DNA of 17,125 nt from Propionibacterium sp. (GTDB lineage Bacteria > Actinomycetota > Actinomycetes > Propionibacteriales > Propionibacteriaceae), in assembly GCA_022837595.1 (NCBI GenBank), contig JALHFX010000067.1, forward strand, positions 1 through 17,125. The letters are read 5' to 3'. Shown in pieces: positions 1-7,250 of the stretch (positions are counted from its first letter, which is position 1; the number at the start of each line of letters is the position of its first letter). The notes below the pieces were generated by a model. That model was not told the DNA's origin. It saw nothing but the letters and a program-made list of their open reading frames with translations, and did not search any database. Made by a program: the position numbers and the translations under genes.

Positions 1-500
1 GCGATCAGGGCTCGTTGGCGCTCACCACCGGACAGCTGCGAGACAAGTCGGTCGGCGAGCTCTTCGAGGCCGACCATAGCCAGCGCCTCATCGACGCGGG
101 CGCGGTCATCGGCGTCCCCATACTGGACGAGCCCGCGGTGCGGCAGTCGTCCGAGGGCCACGGTGTCGCGCACCTCGAGCGGCAGCGAGGACTCGGAGTC
201 CTGGGCGACGACCGCGATCCGCTGAGCGATCGTGCGGCGGGACAGCGATCCGATCGGGTCGGCGTCGATGAGCACATCACCGCCTTGGAAGCTGATCGCC
301 TTGTAGAGAGCTAAAAGCAATGACGACTTGCCGGCGCCATTGGGGCCGATGATTCCCACTGTGGTGCCCCGCCGAGCGGTCAAGTCCACTTTATCGAGCA
401 CAGTGCGTCCGCCCCGCTCAACGATCAGCTTCCGGGCGCTGAGCGCACGCGCTGGTTCGGCGCCACCGGACTTGCGGGAGAGAGCGTTCACGTGATTCAC
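1..500 (-). CDS. btuD: Cobalamin-type ABC transporter ATP-binding protein (BtuD/FecE family), 3' end cut by window edge
   Basis: This is the cytoplasmic ATPase subunit that would power import through the neighbouring permease. I translated it from the reverse strand: the start is GTG at 500, with a second in-frame GTG at 491. The frame is open to base 1, about 166 codons. The Walker A motif GPNGAGKSS lies near residues 48-56 and the ABC signature LSGGERQRA near 153-161; a Q-loop-like AQDSES lies between them. Walker B and the H-loop fall outside the window. The GTG at 500 overlaps the permease TGA as GTGA, the usual mark of translational coupling. The substrate is inferred from the upstream cobalamin riboswitch. 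FecE-type siderophore ATPases look much the same, so the btuD name rests on context. Confidence 0.85.
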   Translation of the reverse strand, partial: MNHVNALSRKSGGAEPARALSARKLIVERGGRTVLDKVDLTARRGTTVGIIGPNGAGKSSLLLALYKAISFQGGDVLIDADPIGSLSRRTIAQRIAVVAQDSESSLPLEVRDTVALGRLPHRGLVQYGDADDRARVDEALAMVGLEELADRLVSQLSGGERQRALI

Positions 501-1600
501 GCCTTGGCTCCGAGGGAGCGCAGCATCACGAGCAGCGCCGGCGCGCCGATCAGGCCGGTGATCACGCCGATCGGAAGCTCGGATGGGGCGAAGACGCTGC
601 GCGCGAAGGTGTCTGCCCAGACCAGGAAGATCGCGGCGGTGAGCGCTGAGCCGAGCACAACGGCCCTGTGGGCATGCCCAACCCACGACCTGACGATGTG
701 GGGTATGACCAGCCCGACGAAACCGATGCTGCCGGAGGTGGCCACCGCGAAGGCGACGCCGGCCGAGACAACCAGAGTGAGCACCAGTCGGATCCGGGCA
801 GGGTCAATACCGACGGCCATCGCGGTCTGATCGCCGCTGGCCAGAGCGTCCAGCACAGGCGCCGCAATCCATAGCCCAAGGGTGAGAATGACAGCAGTGG
901 TCAGCACACCGCCAACCTGCGGCCAGGTAGCTCTTGACAGTGAACCGAGCGTCCAGAAGACGACCGCACGCGAAGTCTCGGGGCTGTCGCTGGAGAAGAT
1001 CAGCAGGTTCGTGAGCGCCTGGAAGATAAACCCCACTGCGAGACCTGCCAAGATCAGTTGCAGCGCGCTGTGGTGTCCCCGACCACCGGCCATCAACACC
1101 ACCCCGGTCGCCAGCGCCGCGGCGGCGAACGCGTACCCGGCCACGGCGATGCCGCTGGTAACCCCGACCACCACCATGGCGAAGGCCGCCCCGGTCGCAG
1201 CTCCGGCACTGATACCCAGCACATACGGCTCAGCGAGCGGGTTGCGGACGATGGCCTGCAATGCGACCCCACTGACTCCGAGAATCGCGCCGACTCCGAT
1301 GCCGGTCAACACCCGGGGAAGCCTGTTCTGCCAGATGATCGCGTTGGTGATGCCATCAACCGGCTGGGTCGCTCCGGGCAGGTGAGAGCGGACGACCGCC
1401 CACACATCGGCAGGTGCCACTGAGGCTGCCCCGAAGATCATGCTCAGTGCCGGGGTGGCGAGCAGTAGTGCGAAGAGTGCCAGAAGGATCAACCGGCGGC
1501 GTCTGGACCGTTTCAGGGCCGAAGACGCTCGTGGGGCTTCGGTGGCGGCTGGGTGTGCGCGCAAGGGTAATGACCAGATCTCATCCGGGCCGAATCGCAC
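497..1600 (-). CDS. btuC: Cobalamin-type ABC transporter permease (BtuC/FecCD family)
   Basis: This is an integral membrane subunit of a type II ABC importer, forming the pore for a corrinoid or a similar chelate. The 367-residue length suits the FecCD family. After a basic N-terminal stretch (RSRRRR), TM1 runs from about residue 36 to 55, followed by family-typical segments: NRLPRVLTGIGVGAILGVSG, the NPLAEPYVLGISAGAATGA region and the SGSIGFVGLVIPHIVR region with the conserved GFVGLVIPH motif. The GTG start at 1600 has no clear Shine-Dalgarno sequence, but it lies just after the riboswitch end. The start must be upstream of TM1. The frame closes in a 4-base overlap with the ATPase. No substrate-binding protein (BtuF) gene lies between riboswitch and permease, so it must be downstream of the ATPase or elsewhere. 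Confidence 0.88.
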   Translation of the reverse strand: MRFGPDEIWSLPLRAHPAATEAPRASSALKRSRRRRLILLALFALLLATPALSMIFGAASVAPADVWAVVRSHLPGATQPVDGITNAIIWQNRLPRVLTGIGVGAILGVSGVALQAIVRNPLAEPYVLGISAGAATGAAFAMVVVGVTSGIAVAGYAFAAAALATGVVLMAGGRGHHSALQLILAGLAVGFIFQALTNLLIFSSDSPETSRAVVFWTLGSLSRATWPQVGGVLTTAVILTLGLWIAAPVLDALASGDQTAMAVGIDPARIRLVLTLVVSAGVAFAVATSGSIGFVGLVIPHIVRSWVGHAHRAVVLGSALTAAIFLVWADTFARSVFAPSELPIGVITGLIGAPALLVMLRSLGAKA

Positions 1601-1623
1601 GGCCGTTGATAATGACCACCGTC

Positions 1624-1776
1624 GTAGGTTTTCGGACTCGGCTTCAACCGGATTCGAGGCACCTTCCCAACCCGAAGGTCAGTGGCATATCGCTCGCTCG
1701 TCAGCCATACCGCTGTGCGTCAGTCCCGGATTCTCACCGGGTTCCCTTTCGACGATCAGAGGTGAGAATACCTAGC
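1624..1776 (-). promoter_or_regulatory. Cobalamin (AdoCbl) riboswitch
   Basis: Read on the minus strand, the region carries the ordered hallmarks of the cobalamin aptamer: AAAGGGAACCCGGTGAGAAT, then TCCGGGACTG, ACGCACAGCGGTAT, GCCACTG, GGGAAGGTG and the B12-box-like GAGTCCGAAAACCTAC. The ends TAGGT (1770-1774) and ACCTA (1625-1629) can pair as a closing P1 helix. It lies directly upstream of the permease at 1600, so bound coenzyme B12 should turn the transporter off. A TTGACC at 1789-1794 (minus) could be a -35 box, but I cannot place a convincing -10. The 3' boundary is only 24 bases from the GTG, which favours control of translation initiation; no attenuator with a U-tract is visible. Confidence 0.9.
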
Positions 1777-1867
1777 GCCTGAGGGGCGGGTCAAGCCGGC
1801 GACAGCACGCCAACCCGGCATCACACCCTGAAACCCGCTACTCGCGGAACCGGGTCAGAGTGCTTGC

Positions 1868-1873
1868 TAGCCT
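1868..1873 (+). promoter_or_regulatory. Possible -10 element for a leaderless exporter mRNA
   Basis: TAGCCT fits the actinobacterial -10 pattern TANNNT and ends 6 bases before the GTG at 1880. There is no Shine-Dalgarno sequence before that GTG. Together these suggest transcription starting at or near the start codon. No good -35 box is seen, so this is weak. Confidence 0.25.
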
Positions 1874-1879
1874 GACTGC

Positions 1880-3432
1880 GTGAGCTCAGCGTCGGCGAAC
1901 GAGACAGATCAGAATGCGACGCCTCTGAGTAAGAGGACTGTCTATGTGATCTTCGGCGCACTGCTCATCGCGATGTTTCTGTCCTCGCTCGACCAGTCGG
2001 TGGTGAGTACCGCATTGCCCACCATCGTCGGCGATCTGGACGCTGTCGCCCACGAGGGATGGATCGTCACCGGGTACCTGATGATGATCGCGATCGTCAT
2101 GCCGGTTTACGGCAAGATCGGCGACATGTACGGTCGCCGCTGGCCGTTCCTCTTCGCGATCTCTGTGTTCATCATTGGGTCGGCGTTGTCCGGTTTCGCT
2201 ACCTCTTTCGCGATGCTCGTGGCGGCTCGCTGTTTCCAGGGGCTGGGCGCCGGCGGCTTAGTGATCTTGTCGCAGGCCACTATCGCCGACATCGTCTCTG
2301 CGCGCGATCGCGGAAAATACATGGGGCCGATGGGTGCCGTGTTCGGAATCGCGTCGGTAGCCGGTCCGTTGCTGGGCGGCTGGTTCACCCAGGGGCCGGG
2401 CTGGCGGTGGAGCTTCTGGCTGAACGTGCCGGTCGGTATCACTGCGCTGTTAGTGGTCTTTTTTGCGCTTCGGCTACCGATGCACAAGGCGAGCAAACCG
2501 TTCGACTTCGGCGGGGCCGTGCTGCTGGCCGTTGCGACCGCCGGCATCGTGCTGTTGACAAGCTGGCCGAGTATCTCCCCGGATGCCAAATACAACTGGT
2601 CAAATCCCTGGCTGATCGGCCTGCTGGTCGTGGCGGTCGTGGCCTTCGCGGCCTTCATCTGGGTCGAAGTGCATGCGTCCGATCCGCTGGTTCCGCTGAA
2701 GATGTTCCGGGACCCGGTGTTCAGCGTGGCCGTCGCGATCGCGTTCATCATCGGCCAACCGAATCCGGGCTCCTGATGCTGCCGATGAGCGCGGGCGTGA
2801 TGTTCACCTCGATCGTCTCGGGTCTGCTGATCACCAAGACCGGCAAGTACCGTATTTATCCCATTGCGGGTATGGCGCTGACCACTCTCGCGATCGCGTG
2901 GCTGACGACGATCACGGGCAATATGTCGATGCTCCTGTTCGGCGGGATGACCCTGGCTCTGGGGCTCGGTATGGGTCTGGTGATCCAGACGATCGTCATC
3001 GCGGTCCAAAACACCGTCGACCCGAGCGACATCGGCACCGCAACCTCGACGAACAACTTTCTGCGGGAGATCGGCGCGGCAGTGGGCACATCGCTGTTCG
3101 GAACGTTGTTCACCAGCCGGCTCGCGGAAAACTTGCAGCGATTAGAAGCGCACATCCCGATCGACAAGATGCCAGCAGGGGTGACGCATGGGGATCTCAC
3201 CCCAGATCTGGTCAGATCGTTGCCCGAACCGTTACACACAGAGGTGGTGGATGCCTACGTCAACGCGATGGCTCCCGCGTTCTGGTACCTGGTGCCAGTG
3301 GCCGCGATCGGTTTCGTCGCATCGCTCTTCCTGCGTAACAAAGCGCTCTCCACCAAAGCGGGCCTCGTGGCACGCGGTGAGGCTCAGGCCGCCGATGCCG
3401 ACGAGTCATCTGGTAGGAAAGACCCTGAGTAA
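1880..3432 (+). pseudogene. DHA2/EmrB-QacA-type MFS drug exporter, disrupted by an internal deletion and frameshift
   Basis: This is a remnant of a 14-TM proton-coupled drug exporter. The first frame (GTG 1880 to TGA 2776, 298 codons) has the family motifs: LDQSVVSTALPTI at residues 37-49, motif A GKIGDMYGRR at 78-87, and the motif C region ending GPLLGGW. It ends AFIIG-QPNPGS-stop. The continuation is in the next frame, from about 2755 to TAA 3432, starting PTESGLLMLPMSAGVM. In intact relatives, roughly 25 residues (a transmembrane helix and loop) separate the FIIG-like and SGLL-like segments. The lesion is therefore best explained by loss of about 70-80 bases, not a multiple of three, with the junction near 2753-2758. 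A single-base error alone would not restore the missing helix. It is likely non-functional unless this is an assembly error. Confidence 0.85.
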
Positions 3433-3467
3433 AGACGCCAAGTTCGGACGCCGATTGGACGGAGCAC

Positions 3468-4562
3468 GTGTCAAATCAAACAACTCTCGCAGTCTTGGCG
3501 ATCTTTATCGGCTTGACTCTGGGAGCGCTACTCTTCCTGCCCTTCGTCGCAGTGAGCTATCGTCGGCGCGGCCAGGTGACGCTTGGACGCACAGTCTTAT
3601 GGGTCGCGGCCGTCGTCTACTTTCAGGCGATCTGGATATACACGCTGGCGCCGCTACCTGATCCGGCTGATATCCAATGTGTAGGCGCAATTCTTGATCC
3701 GATGGCCACGGTGCGCGATGTCGAGCACGCTTTCCAGAGCCCCGGGAGCCCGCTGCGCAAACCAGAGCTCCTCCAGGTCGTCTTGAATGTGCTCTTGTTC
3801 ATGCCGTTCGGTTTCTTCGTCCGGGTGCTCGGCAACCGAGGGGTTGTTATCTCGCTGCTGACCGGGTTCGGTATTTCGCTGCTGGTCGAGCTGACTCAGT
3901 TGACCGGAGTATGGGGTCTCTATCCTTGTGCATACCGATTCTTCGATGTCGGCGACCTGATGACGAACACCACTGGCGCCGTACTCGGTTCGGTGGTGGG
4001 GCTCATCGTCCCCGCCCGCTACCGAGGACTAGAAGTCTCACTGGACCCTGACACGCCGCGTCCAGTTACTCGAGGCCGCAGGGCGCTAGCGATGCTGTGC
4101 GACTGGTTCGGTTTCACCCTGCTGTCGGGCGCACTCGCCGTGATGATGCAGCTGGGCCTGCACTATCTGGCGAGCGAGCGGCAAGATCTCCTCAACAGCG
4201 GCTTTTCCGGGACCGTCAGCACCCTGGTCGCTGGTTCGGTCTGGCTAGCGCTGATTCTGGCAACCGGACGATCGGTCGGCGATCTGGCCGTCCAAGTGCG
4301 CTATGCCGGATCAACGATGCCTCAGGTGGCCGCGCGGGTACTGCGCTGGCTAGGAGGTATAGCCGGTATCACAGTGATCGGGTTGGCCGGCACGGTGGGC
4401 CCTGTGGTCTCGTCGCTACTCTTTGTTACGGCCTGTGTGAGCTTCTTCTTCACGCGAAACGGCCGCGGCCTTCCGGGCGTCCTGTCCGGGCAAGAGCTCC
4501 AGGACGCCCGTGAACCGCGCGACTCGTCGGCGTCGGATCTCACTTATCGAACAGCGGAGTGA
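3468..4562 (+). CDS. VanZ-like / RDD fusion membrane protein
   Basis: This is a 364-residue polytopic membrane protein of unproven function. Residues 1 to about 190 match the VanZ-like family: several TM helices, an NVLLFMPFGFF segment, a TM followed by ELTQLTGVWGLYPCAYRFFD and the characteristic FDVGDLMTNTTGAVLG motif. From about 200 to 340 an RDD-like domain follows, with RRALAMLCDWFGF (conserved R..A...D), then GRSVGDLAVQVRYAG and two more TMs. The C-terminus is polar. The start is GTG 3468, preceded by GGAG at short spacing. It lies 35 bases after the broken exporter, on the same strand. Its last 23 bases overlap the convergent lipoprotein gene. VanZ proteins are linked to glycopeptide tolerance and cell-envelope traits; the substrate of this one cannot be read from sequence. 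Confidence 0.8.
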   Translation: MSNQTTLAVLAIFIGLTLGALLFLPFVAVSYRRRGQVTLGRTVLWVAAVVYFQAIWIYTLAPLPDPADIQCVGAILDPMATVRDVEHAFQSPGSPLRKPELLQVVLNVLLFMPFGFFVRVLGNRGVVISLLTGFGISLLVELTQLTGVWGLYPCAYRFFDVGDLMTNTTGAVLGSVVGLIVPARYRGLEVSLDPDTPRPVTRGRRALAMLCDWFGFTLLSGALAVMMQLGLHYLASERQDLLNSGFSGTVSTLVAGSVWLALILATGRSVGDLAVQVRYAGSTMPQVAARVLRWLGGIAGITVIGLAGTVGPVVSSLLFVTACVSFFFTRNGRGLPGVLSGQELQDAREPRDSSASDLTYRTAE

Positions 4563-5010
4563 CCGCTTCACACAGAACGGTCCCGCCCGGTTCCCCGGTA
4601 CCAGACGCGATAACGCGCTCATTGTCGAGCAAGATACGGCAGCTCGCACTGAGGTCGTCAGGAGCGGTGGCACTCACGGATGCGAGGTTCTCGACATCGA
4701 GCATGGCTTCCTGCGTCCAACCAGTTTGATCGGAGAGACCTTCGATCGGGCCAGTCTTGACCGTCCCGACCTCGTAGAGGATCACAGGCTCGCGACGCTT
4801 CTCCTGACCGGAGTACGTCACATCGGTGAGTTCGGCGGGCTCATTGCCTGACACAGTGATCTCGTAGGTGACCGCCCATGCATCTTTGCGGAAGAGGCTC
4901 TCGATGGCGCTGCATCCGCTTGCCGTGAGGACGATAGATCCTGCGGCGGCGATGGCAAGGACGGGCTTGGCGATAGATGAAATCAGACTCATAGGGCTCA
5001 ATATTGCCAT
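4540..5010 (-). CDS. MmpS-like small lipoprotein
   Basis: This is a predicted secreted, lipid-anchored protein of 156 residues. The N-terminus has a hydrophobic stretch ending in a lipobox LTASGC, with the lipidated Cys near residue 33. The mature part resembles MmpS-family beta-sandwich proteins: AVTYEITVSGNEPAELTDVT near the start, an alternating pattern through the middle, and a late pair of cysteines in ASCRILLDN and GGTVLCEAV that probably form the disulfide seen in such folds. ATG 5010 and ATG 4992 are both possible starts, and neither has a strong ribosome site. MmpS proteins usually serve an MmpL/RND exporter, but none is adjacent. The assignment is by pattern only; a generic lipoprotein is the alternative. 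Confidence 0.65.
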   Translation of the reverse strand: MAILSPMSLISSIAKPVLAIAAAGSIVLTASGCSAIESLFRKDAWAVTYEITVSGNEPAELTDVTYSGQEKRREPVILYEVGTVKTGPIEGLSDQTGWTQEAMLDVENLASVSATAPDDLSASCRILLDNERVIASGTGEPGGTVLCEAVTPLFDK

Positions 5011-5132
5011 CTCGGTTCAGCGGTTCCGAAGATTTTTTGGGGCATGCCACTTGACTCTTTCGACCGGCATCGCAGATCAACCCTGAATCATCCGAGGGAT
5101 CACCCTGACTAGGTAGGTGGCGGCGGATCAGA

Positions 5133-5171
5133 GTAGCGCTGAGACTACCTCCGGGCCGTTCTCGGCGCTAC
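5133..5171 (-). terminator. Possible hairpin terminator after the DUF1361 gene
   Basis: An inverted repeat pairs 5133-5144 (GTAGCGCTGAGA) with 5160-5171 (TCTCGGCGCTAC): 11 Watson-Crick pairs and one G-T mismatch, with a 15-base loop. It begins about 35 bases after the DUF1361 stop on the minus strand. No T-tract follows on either strand, so it could also be an operator for the downstream lipoprotein. The rest of 5011-5205 shows nothing else I can support. Confidence 0.3.
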
Positions 5172-5205
5172 CGTGCGAGTAGTCAGATAGAAGCCGGAAG
5201 ACTGG

Positions 5206-5910
5206 TCAGCGCAGCTTCTCCAGTTGGATCAACGATTCGATCAAAGGGCCCGCAGTGACCACGTAGATCAGAGCCAGAAAGATCGCATAGGTCAGGGTGA
5301 AGCCGGTTGCGGCCAATCGATTGTCGCGGATCGCGAAGTGTTGCCAGAATTTCTTGACGAATGCCGCCGGACGACGCAGATCCCAGCTGTTGAAGCGCAA
5401 ATACCGGCCGAGATACATGCCGAAGGCGACCAGTAACAAGACGACCGCGAGTGTCGCCAAGACCACGGGTTCCACATAGCTCGTGGCGTAGTCGCCGTAG
5501 AAGAAGAAGGCGTTCAAAGTGTGCGCGGTGAACAGATTGACCACGGTATTGATCACCCCGGACATCGCAAGAGTGATCACCATGATGATGTCGAACCACA
5601 ACGGAACGCGGTCGTCGGCTCGTCGATGGGACTGGTTGAGCTCAGTGATCAGGTAGCTTGCATTCGGAAGCACCAGTAGCCAGATGATGGCGCAGGCGAT
5701 GAGCACCACGTAACCGAGAACCCGCGAGACGATCAAAGCCCCGAGCCCGACGAACAGTGCCAGGACGAGTATCAGAATCGGCAGAATCGACAGGAAGATA
5801 TTCCATAGCATCGGCCGATAGACGCGGGTGCGGAAGACCACCCCGCGTGCGAGGATCAGGACGACCGCATAGATATTCAAAGCGGTGGCACCGAGCACAA
5901 GAGTGGGCAT
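5206..5910 (-). CDS. DUF1361 family membrane protein
   Basis: This is an integral membrane protein of unknown function with about 6-7 TM segments, and it fits the DUF1361 family. Diagnostic parts are YRPMLWNIFLSILPILI near the N-terminus, the LVLPNASYLITEL motif after TM3, PLWFDIIMVITLAMSGV, and FGMYLGRYLRFNSWDLRRP. I chose ATG 5910 (234 residues), which places the first TM (LVLGATALNIYAVVLIL) right at the N-terminus as in the family. A GTG at 6000 would add 30 residues with no family look. Neither start has a strong Shine-Dalgarno sequence. It is transcribed toward the lipoprotein, 195 bases upstream of it. Confidence 0.8.
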   Translation of the reverse strand: MPTLVLGATALNIYAVVLILARGVVFRTRVYRPMLWNIFLSILPILILVLALFVGLGALIVSRVLGYVVLIACAIIWLLVLPNASYLITELNQSHRRADDRVPLWFDIIMVITLAMSGVINTVVNLFTAHTLNAFFFYGDYATSYVEPVVLATLAVVLLLVAFGMYLGRYLRFNSWDLRRPAAFVKKFWQHFAIRDNRLAATGFTLTYAIFLALIYVVTAGPLIESLIQLEKLR

Positions 5911-6017
5911 AGCAGAGATTCTGGCAGCAACGCCTCCCGGGATCACGTTGACCGGCCACCAGGCGCCGTGTTTCGAGGACCGGGATGAAAAGCCGGTCAC
6001 AATCGACGCTCACCGGA

Positions 6018-6067
6018 CTGACATCAGGCACACAGCATCCGCACAGGAGCTGTGTGTTGAATGTCAG
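6018..6067. repeat. Long imperfect inverted repeat covering the start of the beta-helix gene
   Basis: Arm 6018-6036 pairs with arm 6049-6067. The outer 7 bases (CTGACAT with ATGTCAG) and inner 8 bases (CACACAGC with GCTGTGTG) match perfectly, joined by two G-T wobbles and two mismatches; the loop is 12 bases. The right arm includes the ATG at 6061. It lies between divergent genes, so it could be an operator, an mRNA hairpin hiding the start, or a scar of the rearrangement that removed the signal peptide. Confidence 0.55.
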
Positions 6068-7248
6068 ATGTATTCAGGGGCTGCGGTGCAGCCGCGACGT
6101 CGAGTGAGAGCGCCTCGTCGGTGCCGAGCAGTACGGCCACGTCCACCGCACGCGCCACGTCGGCGGCTACGGGTTCTAGCGTCGATGTCGACTGGACCAT
6201 CCTGCCGACGACGAATGTGACGCTCTCCGATGATGGCCTCGCGATCACCTCGGCCGGAACCTATGAACTGACCGGAACTTCGACCGGGCAGGTCAGGGTG
6301 GACGCAGACGGTCCTGTGCGGATCATCATGTCCGATGCGACGATCAACAGCAGCGTGGGCGCAGCGATCCAGATCGATAACGCCGAACTGACCGTCCTTG
6401 AACTGGCCGATGGCACCACCAACACCATCTCCGACGCGTCGACACGCAGCGATGACCAGATCGATGGCGCAATCTATTCGTCCGATGATCTTTTTCTCGA
6501 GGGCAACGGGACGCTGAATGTCACCGCCAACTTCGCGGACGGCATCGTGAGCAAGGACGATCTGACGATCAATTCAGGCGCGATCACGGTGACCAGCGTC
6601 GATGATGGCATCCGAGGTAAGGACTCGCTGACGATCAACGGCGGCACGATCGTCATCGACGCGACCGGTGATGGCATGAAATCCAGCAACGACACGGATC
6701 TGGGGCGAGGACAGCTCACCATCACTGGGGGAGAGATCACGATTTCCACTGGTGACGACGCGATCAAGGCCGAGCAGAGAATCTCGATCACCGGCGGTAC
6801 CATCGACATCACCAAATCCGTCGAGGGTATCGAAGCCCCGGTCATCGTGATCGATGGCGGCGACATCACCCTCAACGCGTCCGACGACGGCATCAATGCC
6901 TCGGCTTCGGAGATCATCAAAACCGGCCTGAGCATCACCATCAACGGCGGCAGAATCACCATCGTGATGGGCGCCGGTGACACCGATGCCATCGACAGCA
7001 ATGGTGATCTGACGATCAACGGTGGCACGCTCGATATCACCGCCCAATCGCCGTTCGATTACGACGGCACGGGTCAACTGAACGGTGGCACGATCATCGT
7101 GAACGGTGAGCAGGTAACCGAACTCACCAATCAGATGATGGGTGGTCCAGGCGGTTTTGGCGGCCAGCCGGGTGATATGGGCGGCGGCCAGCCAGGTGAT
7201 ATCGCTGGCGGCCCAGGCGGCCCAGGCGGTGGTCGAGGCCCACGGTAG
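6061..7248 (+). CDS. Cthe_2159-like carbohydrate-binding beta-helix protein, apparently missing its signal peptide
   Basis: This 395-residue protein is built from repeated short beta-strand units of the type LTINGGTIVI...GDGI, running from about residue 40 to 350. That is the parallel beta-helix pattern of the Cthe_2159/DUF4353 family, whose founding member binds polygalacturonate-like sugars. The tail (about 355-395) is Gly/Pro-rich with a repeated GGQPGDM/I unit, common in this family. Residues 8-35 (CGAAATSSESASSVPSS...) look like the Ser/Thr-rich linker after a lipobox cysteine, but the hydrophobic signal sequence that should precede it is absent. An in-frame TGA (6058-6060) sits directly before ATG 6061, and no other upstream frame encodes a hydrophobic stretch. 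Either the 5' end was deleted, making it a pseudogene, or the product stays in the cytoplasm. It ends 2 bases from the convergent flavoprotein gene. Confidence 0.75.
   Translation: MSDVFRGCGAAATSSESASSVPSSTATSTARATSAATGSSVDVDWTILPTTNVTLSDDGLAITSAGTYELTGTSTGQVRVDADGPVRIIMSDATINSSVGAAIQIDNAELTVLELADGTTNTISDASTRSDDQIDGAIYSSDDLFLEGNGTLNVTANFADGIVSKDDLTINSGAITVTSVDDGIRGKDSLTINGGTIVIDATGDGMKSSNDTDLGRGQLTITGGEITISTGDDAIKAEQRISITGGTIDITKSVEGIEAPVIVIDGGDITLNASDDGINASASEIIKTGLSITINGGRITIVMGAGDTDAIDSNGDLTINGGTLDITAQSPFDYDGTGQLNGGTIIVNGEQVTELTNQMMGGPGGFGGQPGDMGGGQPGDIAGGPGGPGGGRGPR
7158..7240 (+). repeat. Short tandem repeats encoding the Gly/Pro-rich tail
   Basis: Two near-identical units of the form GGCGGCCAGCCxGGTGATAT are followed by two GGCGGCCCA units. 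They encode the GGQPGD and GGPGG repeats at the C-terminus of the beta-helix protein. Such repeats can change copy number by slippage. Confidence 0.6.
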
Positions 7249-7250
7249 AT

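Noticed and set aside
1833..1855. Small overlapping inverted repeats upstream of the exporter
   Set aside because: Five- and four-base stems in GC-rich DNA are expected by chance.
2107..3009. Long open frame antisense to the exporter gene
   Set aside because: It is a codon-phase shadow of the real MFS gene; the translation is low-complexity with no recognisable motif.
3190..3215. CCCCAGATC resembling part of the palindromic element
   Set aside because: Only 8-9 bases inside a conserved coding region; chance match. The same applies to GATCTGGGG near 6698.
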